Positions 26,221 to 35,667 are shown, counted from the first letter of the stretch. The stretch: DNA of 64,000 nt from CAILZL01 sp050181835 (GCA_050181835.1 JBFXCU010000004.1:62001-126000); one strand, 5' to 3'. Numbers and translations: made by a program. Notes: a model not told the origin generated them from the sequence alone.

Positions 26221-26930
26221 TGCAGGTGACTACACAATCGTCCGCACTACCGGCGTTATCTCCCTTGGGTTTGGCGGCCCTGGTACTACGGCGAGATCTG
26301 CGCCTGGCGGCGCGGCGCTGGGATCAGGTGCTACAACCACTGGTGTTTTTTGTGGTGGTAATTACGCTTTTCCCGCTGGCCATCAGCCCCGAATTATCTG
26401 AATTGCGACGCATCGCGCCGGGCATACTATGGGTGGCAGCAATGCTGGCATCATTGCTGGCCGCCGATGCCTTATTCCGCCCCGATGTGGAAGATGGTGT
26501 GATGGAACAATGGGTGTTATCCGCGCAGCCACTACCTTGGTTATTGTTGGCAAAGACAGTTGGTCACTGGTTGTTGACCGGGTTACCGTTGGTGCTGGTG
26601 GCGCCGCTGATTGCCACCGCGTTGGGCGTTGGCAGTGAACATTGGTTGTTAATGATGGGTGCTCTCGCTTTGGGCACCGCGTTGCTGAGTGTGTTGGGTG
26701 CGATTGGTGCTGCGCTTACTGTCGGACTGCGGCGCGGTAATATGTTGATGGCGTTGCTGGTGTTGCCACTGGAAATGCCAGTATTGATTTTCGGCGCACG
26801 GACGCTGGATCTAGGGTTGCAGGGCGAAGTGGTGACCGCGCCATTGAGCCTGTTGGCTGCCATGTTGTTGCTGGCGCTGGTGCTCGGGCCGTTTGCGATG
26901 GCAGCAGCGATTCGCATCAGCATTGAATAG
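26220..26930 (+). CDS. ccmB: Heme exporter membrane protein CcmB
   Basis: The 236-residue protein has six membrane helices and the CcmB pattern RRDLRLAARRWDQVLQPLVFF at the start, then FRPDVEDGVMEQWVLSAQPL in the loop after the second helix. It partners CcmA in the ABC complex of System I. Translation start overlaps the ccmA stop by one base (TGATG). ccmC follows after 38 bases. Confidence 0.94.
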   Translation: MQVTTQSSALPALSPLGLAALVLRRDLRLAARRWDQVLQPLVFFVVVITLFPLAISPELSELRRIAPGILWVAAMLASLLAADALFRPDVEDGVMEQWVLSAQPLPWLLLAKTVGHWLLTGLPLVLVAPLIATALGVGSEHWLLMMGALALGTALLSVLGAIGAALTVGLRRGNMLMALLVLPLEMPVLIFGARTLDLGLQGEVVTAPLSLLAAMLLLALVLGPFAMAAAIRISIE

Positions 26931-26968
26931 ATGTATTGAAAAATTCGAATGTCTTACGGGTTGCATGA

Positions 26969-27703
26969 ATGAATTGGCTTTGGTTTCACAAGCTGGCGTC
27001 GCCACCTTCTGCCTATGCGTTTGCGCGCACGCTGCGTCCGTGGTTGTTATGGCCAGCGGGGGCGATGATGTTGTGGGCAAGCTACATGGGGCTGTTTGTG
27101 GTGCCCCCTGATTATCAGCAGCTGGATGCGTATCGCATTATCTTTGTTCATGTGCCAGCAGCGTCATTGTCGATGTTGGTGTACACCATGATGGCAATTG
27201 CGGCAGGCATTGGCTTGATCTGGCGTATGAAGTTAGCCCACGCGGTGGCGGCTGGATGTGCCTTGCCAGGTGCTATCTTTACCTTGCTGGCGCTGGCTAC
27301 GGGTGCCATCTGGGGTAAGCCGATGTGGGGTACGTGGTGGACATGGGATCCGCGCCTGACTACGGAACTTATCCTGTTGTTTCTGTATCTGGGCTACATG
27401 GCATTACGCACCTCGTTTGATGACATCGGTCGTGCGGATCGGGCTTCGGCGGTGTTAGCGTTAGTTGGGTTGGTGAACATTCCTATCATCAAGTACTCGG
27501 TCGTGTGGTGGAACAGCTTGCATCAGGGACAAACTCTGTCAGTGTTTGGCAAGTCGTCCATTGATCCGTCCATGGTCATGCCGTTATTAGTGATGTTGCT
27601 TGCGTTTCTGATGTTTTTCGGTGCGCTACTGTGTGATGGTTTGTGTGCGCAGATTTTGCGCCGCGAACGTAATGCGCAGTGGTTGTTAAAGCAGGTGCAA
27701 TGA
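26969..27703 (+). CDS. ccmC: Heme handling protein CcmC
   Basis: The 244-residue inner-membrane protein contains the tryptophan-rich heme-binding WWD segment (GTWWTWDPRLTTELILLFLYLGYMAL) in a periplasmic loop, flanked by conserved His residues in HVPAAS and VWWNSLHQGQ. It attaches heme to the conserved His of CcmE. About six membrane helices are visible. Its stop overlaps the ccmD start (ATGA). Confidence 0.95.
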   Translation: MNWLWFHKLASPPSAYAFARTLRPWLLWPAGAMMLWASYMGLFVVPPDYQQLDAYRIIFVHVPAASLSMLVYTMMAIAAGIGLIWRMKLAHAVAAGCALPGAIFTLLALATGAIWGKPMWGTWWTWDPRLTTELILLFLYLGYMALRTSFDDIGRADRASAVLALVGLVNIPIIKYSVVWWNSLHQGQTLSVFGKSSIDPSMVMPLLVMLLAFLMFFGALLCDGLCAQILRRERNAQWLLKQVQ

Positions 27704-27894
27704 TGTCGATGGCTGCATTACAAATGGGTAAGTATGGTGTCTATGTCTGGTCAAGTTATGGCCTGACAGTAGCGAGCTTATTGTATTTAGTGTTCGCAGT
27801 GCGGCGTCAATGGCAGTCTGAGTTGCAACAGGCACAGCGACGACTGAAAATGGCTGCGCAACAAAATGCAGTGCATTCGGGAGAGCAGTCATGA
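27700..27894 (+). CDS. ccmD: Heme exporter small protein CcmD
   Basis: This 64-residue protein has one membrane helix (YGLTVASLLYLVFAV) followed by a basic, Gln-rich cytoplasmic tail (RRQWQSELQQAQRR). The short GKYGVYVWSSYG before the helix is the family pattern. CcmD stabilises the CcmABC-CcmE complex and releases holo-CcmE. Start ATG 27700 overlaps the ccmC stop and its stop overlaps the ccmE start. Confidence 0.9.
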   Translation: MMSMAALQMGKYGVYVWSSYGLTVASLLYLVFAVRRQWQSELQQAQRRLKMAAQQNAVHSGEQS

Positions 27895-28391
27895 CCCCGC
27901 GTCGCCGTCGCATGGTTTTCGTGGGGTTGATTTTATTGGCGGTGTCCGCCGCTGCCGCTTTCTTGTTGACCGCGTTGAATGGCAATGTGCAATACAATAT
28001 CGTGCCCAGTGATGTATTTGCTGGTAAGGCCCCCAAGGATCGTGCCTTTCGTCTGGGCGGCATGGTTGAGCAGGGCAGTGTGGTGCGCGAACCGGGTAGC
28101 CTGCAAATTCAATTTGATATCACTGACTTTACTCATGAAGTGACGGTGCGCTACAGCGGCGTATTACCCGATTTGTTTCGTGAAGGGCAGGGTGTGGTGG
28201 TACGCGGTAAACTGGTCGATGGCGCAACCGGGTTACAACCGGGGCAACAGTTATTGATAGCGGAAGAAGTGCTGGCCAAGCACGATGAAAACTATATGCC
28301 ACCCAATGTGGCAGAGAGTCTCAAAAAATCCCACGATGCACGCCGCGTGATGGGAACTCCCCCCGTTACTGCACTTGGCGTTAGTAATTGA
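27891..28391 (+). CDS. ccmE: Periplasmic heme chaperone CcmE
   Basis: The 166-residue protein has an N-terminal membrane anchor (residues 8-28), an OB-fold periplasmic domain and the heme-binding motif HDENY (H131, Y135), the HxxxY type of most proteobacteria. Heme binds covalently to this His before transfer to apocytochrome by CcmF/H. The flexible tail after YMPP is normal. Start overlaps ccmD by four bases. Confidence 0.95.
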   Translation: MTPRRRRMVFVGLILLAVSAAAAFLLTALNGNVQYNIVPSDVFAGKAPKDRAFRLGGMVEQGSVVREPGSLQIQFDITDFTHEVTVRYSGVLPDLFREGQGVVVRGKLVDGATGLQPGQQLLIAEEVLAKHDENYMPPNVAESLKKSHDARRVMGTPPVTALGVSN

Positions 28392-28433
28392 ACTTGTTTA
28401 TCACTGGCTCGGGGCGACCGGGCGAGGCATACC

Positions 28434-30386
28434 ATGAGCGTTGAACTCGGACATTTTGCGTTGATTCTCGCCTTTGCGCTGGCGTTGGTGCAGGCATTCT
28501 TTGGTCTTGCTGGTTCCTACACGCAACGTAACAACTGGCTGGCAGCGGCGCGTTCGGCGGTGGTCGGACAGTTTATATTCACACTGTTTGCGTTTGCCTG
28601 TTTGGCAGCCGCGTTCCTGCGCAATGATTTTTCGGTTTTGTATGTGGCTTCGAATTCCAACACCGAGTTGCCGATGCTATATCGTTTCGCTGCTGTGTGG
28701 GGTGCCCATGAGGGGTCGTTGCTACTGTGGCTGTCGATGTTGGTCGCTTGGTCGCTGGCAGTGGCCATATTTAACCGCGCCATGACATCTGCCTTTATCG
28801 GCAAAGTGTTGGGCGTACTTGGCTTGATCAGTGGTGGCTTCGCATTATTTATTATCACTACGTCGAATCCGTTTGAACGATTGTTACCCGCTGCGTTGCA
28901 AGGCCGCGATCTGAACCCACTGTTGCAAGATCCAGCGATGGCGGCGCATCCACCATTGCTATATGCGGGTTACGTGGGGTTGGCGGTGCCGTTCGCGTGT
29001 GCGGTGGCTGCGTTAATGGAAGGGAAACTGGATGCAGCTTGGGCGCGATGGGTGCGACCTTGGGCTACTGTGTCGTGGATGTTTCTGACGGTGGGAATTG
29101 CGCTAGGAAGTTTCTGGGCTTACTACGAGTTGGGTTGGGGTGGTTGGTGGTTCTGGGATCCGGTTGAAAACGCATCATTTATGCCGTGGTTGATGAGCAC
29201 GGCTTTGATTCATTCGTTAGCAGTCACTGAGAAGCGCGGCCTGTTTAGGAGCTGGACAGCACTGCTGGCGATATTTGGGTTTTCGTTGTCATTGCTGGGA
29301 ACTTTTCTGGTCAGATCGGGCGTGCTGATTTCGGTACACGCGTTCGCCAGCGACCCCACTCGCGGCTTATTCATTCTGGTTTTTCTGTCGCTATGTATTG
29401 GTGGTGCGTTAACACTGTATGCAATGCGCTCACCGCATCTTAAAACGGAAGTCGGCTTTGCGGTGGTATCGCGTGAGTCATTCCTACTGTTCAATAATGT
29501 ATTGCTGGTGGTGGCGGCGGGCTTGATTTTGCTGGGTACATTGTATCCGTTGTTTGTCGATGCCTTGAATCTAGGCAAGATTTCGGTCGGCCCACCCTAT
29601 TTCGAAGTGGTGTTCTTGATTCCCATGCTGCCGTTGGTGCTATTGATGTCAGTAGGTATGCATTCCAGCTGGAAGCAAGCGAAGTTTACTGGTTTGCGTA
29701 GACCCATTGTGCTGGCGTTGGTTGTCGCAATGGTGTTTTCAGCAGTAATGAGCTTGCTGATTTTCAATCACTTCTCGCTACTGTGTTTTGTAGGCTTATT
29801 GGCAGGTGGTTGGCTGCTGTTATCGGCATTGATTGAACCGGTATCGCGACTTAAAGCAGGTCAGACCTTGTCACGTGGTGTGCTCGGCATGAGCGTGGCG
29901 CATTTTGGTGTGGGTGTATTCATGCTAGGCGTCACTACCGTGGGGACATACAAGATTGAAAAAGACATTAGTCTCAACAACAATCAGAGCGCGGAAATCG
30001 CCGGTTACCAGGTAACGTTGCTGAAAACCGAGCCAGTAACCGGTCCTAATTATGAAGCGATTGAAGGCACGGTACGCATCACTCGCGATGGCAAGGAAGT
30101 AACTGTGTTGCATCCTCAGAAACGGATATATCGTGTGCAAACTAGCCCGATGACAGAAGCAGGTATCGACGCGCACTGGCAACGTGATCTGTTCGTCGCG
30201 CTGGGTGATGATCTGGGTAATGGCGTGTGGAGTGTGCGTATCCAGTACAAACCGTTGGTACGTTTTATCTGGCTGGGTGCCGTTATCATGGCGCTGGGTG
30301 GGTTGATTGGTGTGACCGATCGTCGCTATCGAGTCAAAGCAGCGGTTAAAGAACCCAGCATCGATACTGCTGCAGAGAGGGCATAG
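28434..30386 (+). CDS. ccmF: Cytochrome c heme lyase subunit CcmF
   Basis: The 650-residue polytopic protein has the expected WWD heme motif (LGWGGWWFWDPVENASFMPWL) near residues 235-255, the WGAHEGSLLLW region and paired His residues for a b-type heme. About 14-15 membrane helices are seen. With CcmH/I it performs the stereospecific attachment of heme to CXXCH cysteines. It begins 42 bases after ccmE, and ccmG follows two bases after its stop. Confidence 0.95.
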   Translation: MSVELGHFALILAFALALVQAFFGLAGSYTQRNNWLAAARSAVVGQFIFTLFAFACLAAAFLRNDFSVLYVASNSNTELPMLYRFAAVWGAHEGSLLLWLSMLVAWSLAVAIFNRAMTSAFIGKVLGVLGLISGGFALFIITTSNPFERLLPAALQGRDLNPLLQDPAMAAHPPLLYAGYVGLAVPFACAVAALMEGKLDAAWARWVRPWATVSWMFLTVGIALGSFWAYYELGWGGWWFWDPVENASFMPWLMSTALIHSLAVTEKRGLFRSWTALLAIFGFSLSLLGTFLVRSGVLISVHAFASDPTRGLFILVFLSLCIGGALTLYAMRSPHLKTEVGFAVVSRESFLLFNNVLLVVAAGLILLGTLYPLFVDALNLGKISVGPPYFEVVFLIPMLPLVLLMSVGMHSSWKQAKFTGLRRPIVLALVVAMVFSAVMSLLIFNHFSLLCFVGLLAGGWLLLSALIEPVSRLKAGQTLSRGVLGMSVAHFGVGVFMLGVTTVGTYKIEKDISLNNNQSAEIAGYQVTLLKTEPVTGPNYEAIEGTVRITRDGKEVTVLHPQKRIYRVQTSPMTEAGIDAHWQRDLFVALGDDLGNGVWSVRIQYKPLVRFIWLGAVIMALGGLIGVTDRRYRVKAAVKEPSIDTAAERA

Positions 30387-30388
30387 GT

Positions 30389-30913
30389 ATGTGGCGCGCG
30401 TTGGTTCCCATCAGCATTTTTGCGGTATTAGTTGGGTTTTTCATGGTAGGTCTGAAGCGTGATCCGACGTTGGTGCCATCGCCCTTGATTGGCAAGCCTG
30501 CGCCGGCTTATTCCTTGCCGAAAGTCGAAGACCCGACGATCATGGTAAGCAATACAGACTTATTGGGTAAGCAGCACTTGGTCAATGTATGGGCAACCTG
30601 GTGTGGTGGTTGTCGACAAGAGCATCCGGTGTTGTTGGCGATAGCCAAACAAAATGTCGTGCCGATGGTTGGTATTGACTGGAAAGATGAAATGCCACTG
30701 GCGCAACAGTGGTTGCAGCAGTTGGGTAATCCCTATGTGGCAACCGCGTTTGATCAAGAAGGCCGAGTGGCGATTGACTTTGGTGTGTACGGTGCGCCCG
30801 AAACGTTTCTGGTAGATGAGCGCGGCGTCGTGCTTTACAAGCATGTGGGCATCATGACCTTGGATATCTGGCAGCAGGAATTTTTGCCAATCATCAATGG
30901 TAAAACATCATGA
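30389..30913 (+). CDS. ccmG: Thiol:disulfide oxidoreductase CcmG/DsbE
   Basis: The 174-residue membrane-anchored thioredoxin-like protein has an N-terminal helix (residues 7-21), active site WCGGC (C72, C75) followed by the CcmG-specific RQEHP, and the cis-Pro loop GAPETFLVD. It keeps apocytochrome cysteines reduced. CGGC between the two cysteines differs from the VPC/PTC pairs commonly seen in CcmG. Translationally linked to ccmH by a four-base overlap. Confidence 0.94.
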   Translation: MWRALVPISIFAVLVGFFMVGLKRDPTLVPSPLIGKPAPAYSLPKVEDPTIMVSNTDLLGKQHLVNVWATWCGGCRQEHPVLLAIAKQNVVPMVGIDWKDEMPLAQQWLQQLGNPYVATAFDQEGRVAIDFGVYGAPETFLVDERGVVLYKHVGIMTLDIWQQEFLPIINGKTS

Positions 30914-31371
30914 TTACGTGGGCGCACTGTGTAAGGGCTCTTGTTAGCACCATGGTGTTTGGCTGGTTGCTGTGCACCAGCGCTTGGGCGGTAGATGATG
31001 CGCCACCGTTTGCTGACCCTGCATTACAGTCGCGCTATGAACAGCTGACTCATGAGTTACGTTGCTTGGTATGCCAGAACGAAACTATTGCCGACTCCAG
31101 TGCGACACTGGCCGGAGATTTACGACGTGAGTTACGCGAGCAGTTGGCGGCGGGGCAGAGCAACAAGCAAATCCTCAAATTCATGACGGATCGCTACGGC
31201 GCGTTTGTGCTGTACAAACCGCCATTTGAACAGCGCACTTGGTTGCTTTGGCTGGCACCGCTGTTACTGTTATTGATAGGGTTGGTGGTGGTTGTGCGAG
31301 TGATTGCCGCACGCTCGCATTTGAACGTAGCAGCGAACGACGTTGAGTCAGACGAAAGCGATCAAGCATGA
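30910..31371 (+). CDS. ccmH: Cytochrome c maturation thiol reductase CcmH (CcmL part)
   Basis: The 153-residue protein carries a signal peptide (cut near SAWA), the redox motif LRCLVCQ (C52, C55), the helical QILKFMTDRYGAFVLYKPPF segment and one membrane helix near the C-terminus (LLWLAPLLLLLIGLVVVVRV). This is the N-terminal half of E. coli CcmH; the TPR half is the separate next gene. It binds apocytochrome for heme ligation. Overlaps ccmG and ccmI by four bases each. Confidence 0.95.
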   Translation: MITWAHCVRALVSTMVFGWLLCTSAWAVDDAPPFADPALQSRYEQLTHELRCLVCQNETIADSSATLAGDLRRELREQLAAGQSNKQILKFMTDRYGAFVLYKPPFEQRTWLLWLAPLLLLLIGLVVVVRVIAARSHLNVAANDVESDESDQA

Positions 31372-32420
31372 CGATATTTGTATTGATATGCGTGTTCATG
31401 CTGTTGGTAGCATTGGGCTTGATAGCAGTTCCGTTGTTGAAAGGTGAAGCTATTGCTGAACTGGAAAACAAGCCGCGCAATCGTTATGCGGTCTTGGTGC
31501 TAACCACCCTCAGCGTTAGCGTTATGGCCGCCGGTTTGTACATGCATGCCAGTAACTGGCAATGGGGCGCATCTGCTACTGCAGTTGGCGGTCAAGCTCC
31601 GACCGACTCGGCAGAAATTGGGGCATTGCTACAACAACTGAAAACGTCGCCAGATAATCTGGAAGCACGGTTGTCATTGGCTCAAGCCTATACTGCTGCG
31701 GGTAGTTATGTATTGGCTGGTCAAGCTTATGAGCAGGCGTATAACCTGAGCAATGGCCAGAATATTGATGCGGTAACTGGCTTGCTGGAAGCGCTGGTGC
31801 TCACTGATCAAGGCTCGGTGAATGGGCGTGCCGCCTTACTGGTTGATGAAGCGTTCAAGCTGCAAGCCAATAATCCCAAGGCACTGTGGTATGGCGGTTT
31901 GGTTGCCTTGCAGTCAGAAAATTTATCCTTGGCGCGTGATCGTTTCAAAACATTGTTGGCGATGAGTCCACCTGATTCGATTCGTATGTTGCTGGAGCGT
32001 CAGGTGCAGGATCTGGATGAACAATTGAATGCCGCGGGGAGTGCAGTACCAGCAGCGGTCAAGTCGGAGCGTAAAATTACCGTGCAAGTACGACTGTCTG
32101 CTGGCGTCAAGCAGCAACTTACACAGCCAGTGTCGTTGTTTATTCTCGCACGCAATCCACAACAGCCAGGGCCGCCTTTGGCGGTTGAACGACATGGCTC
32201 GGATGAATTGCCATTGAACGTTGAGTTGAGTGTGGCTGATGCTATGTTGCCGACTCGTACCTTGAATGATGCCGATACAGTGCAAGTGGTGGCCCGTCTG
32301 TCTGCCAGTGGTAGTCCTGCCGAACAGTCGGGGGACTGGTATGGCGCTGCGACCTACTCGTTCGCCACGCAGGGTGAACAAGGCAGCGTTACTATCGAGA
32401 TAACTCAGCGGGTTCCGTGA
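31368..32420 (+). CDS. ccmI: Cytochrome c maturation TPR protein CcmI
   Basis: The 350-residue protein has two N-terminal membrane helices (about residues 2-25 and 38-58), then TPR repeats (LEARLSLAQAYTAAGSYVLAGQAYEQAYNLS and the following pair) and a C-terminal beta-rich domain (KITVQVRLSAGVKQQL). CcmI holds the apocytochrome C-terminus for the heme ligation complex. Last ccm gene; its stop overlaps the start of a MaoC-type hydratase. Confidence 0.92.
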   Translation: MTIFVLICVFMLLVALGLIAVPLLKGEAIAELENKPRNRYAVLVLTTLSVSVMAAGLYMHASNWQWGASATAVGGQAPTDSAEIGALLQQLKTSPDNLEARLSLAQAYTAAGSYVLAGQAYEQAYNLSNGQNIDAVTGLLEALVLTDQGSVNGRAALLVDEAFKLQANNPKALWYGGLVALQSENLSLARDRFKTLLAMSPPDSIRMLLERQVQDLDEQLNAAGSAVPAAVKSERKITVQVRLSAGVKQQLTQPVSLFILARNPQQPGPPLAVERHGSDELPLNVELSVADAMLPTRTLNDADTVQVVARLSASGSPAEQSGDWYGAATYSFATQGEQGSVTIEITQRVP

Positions 32421-33316
32421 TGGCGGCGCTGGTGCAATGCTATGAGTCGCTGCCATCGATGCTGTGGCCTTATTGCAAGGTGCTGCATTCCAGTAAGCCG
32501 CTACTGTGTCCGACTGATGCGGTCATGCCCTCATTACTGATACAGGCGCAGCGAGTCAGAATCAATGCTGCTCATCTGCGCCGTTATCGTGACATTGTCG
32601 GTCTGACCGACAAGGGCTATCTACCCCATGCCTATCTGCATGTATTGGCCATGCCCCTACATATGCGCGTGTTTACTCATACACACTTTCCAGTGAAAGT
32701 GCTGGGATTAGTGCATGTGCGCAATGTAGTTCGTCAGTGGCAACCGATTGCTGCTGATAGCACGCTACAACTCAGCGTTGAATTTAATACTCTGCGCGAG
32801 ACTGATAGTGGTCAGGAGTATGACTTGATTACTTGCGCCCGGATTGCCGACAAACTCGTGTGGGAAGAAGTCAGTACCATGCTGGCACGGCGTGCGACAC
32901 CTGGTAAGCGGCCAGTGATCGAGCGTGCGCAACGCGCTGAGGCGCAGCTTGTTAATGAGCAGACCATTGCGGTTGCTGCCAACACTGGGCGACGATATGC
33001 CTTTGTGTCTGGCGACTTCAATCCCATTCACTTATTTGATCGCACTGCTCAGGCATTCCAGTTTAAACAAGCGGTGGCACATGGCATGTGGTCACTGGCA
33101 CGCTGTATTGGTTTGGCAGAAGCGGTCTTCGCTGCGGGGCCGATAATGATTGATGCGCAATTCAAATTGCCGATCTATCTGCCTAGTGAACTTGTGTTTC
33201 GCAGCCAGCATAATGAACAAGATCAGCGGCGACTGGATTTATCACTGATGACCACTAAAGGGAATCGGCTGCATCTGGCAGTGCAGTGTTTGCCGCTTGC
33301 AGAACGGTCTGCTTAA
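32420..33316 (+). CDS. MaoC-type (hot-dog) dehydratase/hydratase
   Basis: This 298-residue protein has a double hot-dog architecture with the hydratase 2 motif FVSGDFNPIHLFDRTAQAF near residue 200 (catalytic Asp and His in the SGDxNPIH box) and the AVAHGMWSLAR helix. It is related to 3-hydroxyacyl-thioester dehydratases that take (R)-3-hydroxyacyl-CoA or ACP substrates. ATG 32420 shares a base with the ccmI stop (a GTG three bases earlier is also possible). Co-transcription with the ccm genes is likely, but there is no obvious functional link. The stop codon shares TTAA with the convergent M23 gene. Confidence 0.8.
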   Translation: MAALVQCYESLPSMLWPYCKVLHSSKPLLCPTDAVMPSLLIQAQRVRINAAHLRRYRDIVGLTDKGYLPHAYLHVLAMPLHMRVFTHTHFPVKVLGLVHVRNVVRQWQPIAADSTLQLSVEFNTLRETDSGQEYDLITCARIADKLVWEEVSTMLARRATPGKRPVIERAQRAEAQLVNEQTIAVAANTGRRYAFVSGDFNPIHLFDRTAQAFQFKQAVAHGMWSLARCIGLAEAVFAAGPIMIDAQFKLPIYLPSELVFRSQHNEQDQRRLDLSLMTTKGNRLHLAVQCLPLAERSA

Positions 33317-34227
33317 TTATTGTCGATTAGCAATGCTGGATCAATAAGCGCACGATTTAGCGAAACACCAAAGTGCAAGTGTGGACCAGTAACTCGACCG
33401 GTCGCTCCGACTAATCCAAATACTTCGCCGCGTTTCACGTGTTGCCCCACCTTTACGTCAATGCGACTCAAGTGACAGTACATGGTGGCAAGTCCCAAAC
33501 CGTGATCAATGAATACGGTGTTGCCGTTGAAAAAGAAATTGCCGACGTCAGTAACGACTCCATCTGCTGGGGCTTGAATTGGCGTGCCTGTGGGTGCTGG
33601 TATATCCATGCCGCTATGCGGATTACGCGCTTCGCCATTGAAAATGCGTTTGAAGCCAAACGTGGGGCTGGGCTTGCCTTTGATGGGCTGTAGTAAGTTG
33701 AAATCAGGCGTGAGGTTCTCGGTGTAACGGGAGAGAGCGGTCTCGGTGCGAGCACTTTCACTGCTAATGCGCTGCAGGTCTTCGGTATTGGGATTGACTT
33801 GGCGTTGATTGGTGAGAGTGATTTTCTCAGTGCGATATTGCTTGTCAGTCACGGTGAAAGTTAGTGGTAGTGATTGCTTGTCCAGCGTCACTTGTAGTGT
33901 TTGCGTGCCAGGTTTTGTCGCAAGCGGAATGCCTATCAGTGCCAACCACTTTTGCTGTTGTTTAATAACCGTGACGCGATAAGCGCCATACATCACTTGC
34001 GGTGCCTGTTCACTTACCGGCAGCTCAATAATGGCAAGGCCGCCGGGTACGCGGCTTTCTTGTGAGAGGGCGTTGACGGTAGTTGCCGCGATGGATAGCA
34101 GCAAGTACACAATAATTTTAGGAAGTAGGCGTATTTCGACTCGGTTCACCGACCAGAGCGATGTTGTCCGATCACTGTGTCTGGCCAGAGCGTTGTGCAG
34201 GTTTGCGGCTTGTTTGTTACCGTTCAT
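33313..34227 (-). CDS. M23-family peptidase (LytM type)
   Basis: The 304-residue protein has an N-terminal hydrophobic segment near residues 33-53, an Ig-like part, and a C-terminal LytM domain with zinc ligands in NPHSGMDIPAPTGTPI (HxxxD) and GPHLHFGVSLN (HxH). The central YCHLSRIDVKVGQHVKRGE is also typical. It probably cleaves peptide cross-links in murein or acts as an amidase activator (all zinc ligands are present, so hydrolysis is more likely). Its start overlaps the end of xseA by 11 bases; the 3' end overlaps the convergent hydratase gene. Confidence 0.88.
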   Translation of the reverse strand: MNGNKQAANLHNALARHSDRTTSLWSVNRVEIRLLPKIIVYLLLSIAATTVNALSQESRVPGGLAIIELPVSEQAPQVMYGAYRVTVIKQQQKWLALIGIPLATKPGTQTLQVTLDKQSLPLTFTVTDKQYRTEKITLTNQRQVNPNTEDLQRISSESARTETALSRYTENLTPDFNLLQPIKGKPSPTFGFKRIFNGEARNPHSGMDIPAPTGTPIQAPADGVVTDVGNFFFNGNTVFIDHGLGLATMYCHLSRIDVKVGQHVKRGEVFGLVGATGRVTGPHLHFGVSLNRALIDPALLIDNN

Positions 34228-35599
34228 CTTGCTCTACCTTGGTTACCGCTGCGGTTATCTGTCCCTTGGCTAGCCGTGCGGTAATTTCATTGCCCACACT
34301 CACGCTACTCGCATCAATTACTGCTCGCCCTTGTGCATCACTCACGATGGCATAGCCGCGAGTTAATGTTGCCAACGGACTTAGTGCATCCAGGGTTCGC
34401 ACGACAACTTTTAATCTGCTGCGCAGAGTGTCGAGTTGTTCACGTACCAAGCTCTGCATGCCTGTCTGCAGCTGTTGCAAACGATGGCGAGCACTGGCCA
34501 GTTGCATGGATGGCGAGCGCGTTTGCAGCCTTGCGATTTGTGTGCCCAAAAGGTGTTTGCGTTGTTCAAGGTCGAATTGCAAAGCACGCAACAAGCGTTG
34601 CTCCAGTTCATCCAAGCGTTGCGCCCGTTGCCGCAGATGCACGCCGGGATGTAGTTGTTGCAGTCGTCGTTGCAAGTAGAGGTGGTTTTGCTGCTGGGTG
34701 CCCAGCGTGCGCTTTAAGGCGGCCAGCAGTCGCCGTTGCAATACTGATAGCCCCTGCAACCAGTTTTGCTGGTCGGGCACGACTAATTCGGCGGCACCCG
34801 AAGGTGTTGGTGCGCGTACGTCAGCGACGAAATCGGCAATGGTGAAGTCCACTTCGTGACCAATGCCAGTAATCAGCGGTATGTGGCAGTCGTAAATCGC
34901 CCGCGCCACCACTTCTTCGTTAAATGACCACAGATCTTCCAGTGAGCCACCACCGCGTGCCAAGATCAGCACATCACACTCCTTGTGCTTGTCGGCAAGG
35001 CGGATGGCGGCGGCTATTTGTGCAGCTGCAGTAGTTCCCTGCACTGGCACTGGATAGATCAGCACCGGCACGCTGGGGAAGCGTCGCTTGAGGATATGCA
35101 GGATGTCACGGATAGCCGCGCCGGTTGGCGAGGTGACAACGCCAATACGGGTGGGTAGGGTAGGCAGCGCGTGCTTGTGTTCGGCAGCGAACAGGCCCGC
35201 CGCCGCCAGCTTGGCTTTGAGTTGCTCAAACTGCCGTCGCAGCGCGCCTTCACCGGCTTCTTCCATGGCCTCGGCCAGAAACTGGTAGTCGCCGCGCGGT
35301 TCATAAAGACTGACCCGACCGCGCACCAGCACCCGCATGCCGTCCTTGGGGGTGAAGTTCACCACGTAATTACGCTGGCGAAACATGGCAGATCGTAACT
35401 GAGCCGTGTCATCCTTCAGCGAAAAATACCAATGACCTGATGCGGGCCGCGACAGATTGGAGAGCTCACCCTCCAGCCATAGGCTGCCAAAGCCACGTTC
35501 CAGCAGCGCGCGTGCCTCGCGATTCAGGCGCGCAGGGGTGAATATGTCGCGATTGTCTTGGAGTGGCGGTGGGGCGTCGAAATCGAAATCCTGATTCAT
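34217..35599 (-). CDS. xseA: Exodeoxyribonuclease VII large subunit
   Basis: The 460-residue protein has an N-terminal OB-fold (LWLEGELSNLSRPASGHWYFSLKDDTAQLR), the central catalytic domain (PTRIGVVTSPTGAAIRDIL, LARGGGSLEDLWSFNEE, ITGIGHEVDFTIADFVADVRAPTPS) and a long coiled-coil before the end. XseA with XseB degrades single-stranded DNA from both ends. The small subunit gene is not adjacent. Divergent from guaB; the M23 gene follows in an overlapping frame. Confidence 0.95.
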   Translation of the reverse strand: MNQDFDFDAPPPLQDNRDIFTPARLNREARALLERGFGSLWLEGELSNLSRPASGHWYFSLKDDTAQLRSAMFRQRNYVVNFTPKDGMRVLVRGRVSLYEPRGDYQFLAEAMEEAGEGALRRQFEQLKAKLAAAGLFAAEHKHALPTLPTRIGVVTSPTGAAIRDILHILKRRFPSVPVLIYPVPVQGTTAAAQIAAAIRLADKHKECDVLILARGGGSLEDLWSFNEEVVARAIYDCHIPLITGIGHEVDFTIADFVADVRAPTPSGAAELVVPDQQNWLQGLSVLQRRLLAALKRTLGTQQQNHLYLQRRLQQLHPGVHLRQRAQRLDELEQRLLRALQFDLEQRKHLLGTQIARLQTRSPSMQLASARHRLQQLQTGMQSLVREQLDTLRSRLKVVVRTLDALSPLATLTRGYAIVSDAQGRAVIDASSVSVGNEITARLAKGQITAAVTKVEQDER

Positions 35600-35667
35600 G
35601 GTGGGATGATAGTCGGCGTTTGTCGGTATTTCAGTGAAAAATGCGGCCCCTCCTTCAACCTATCTCC

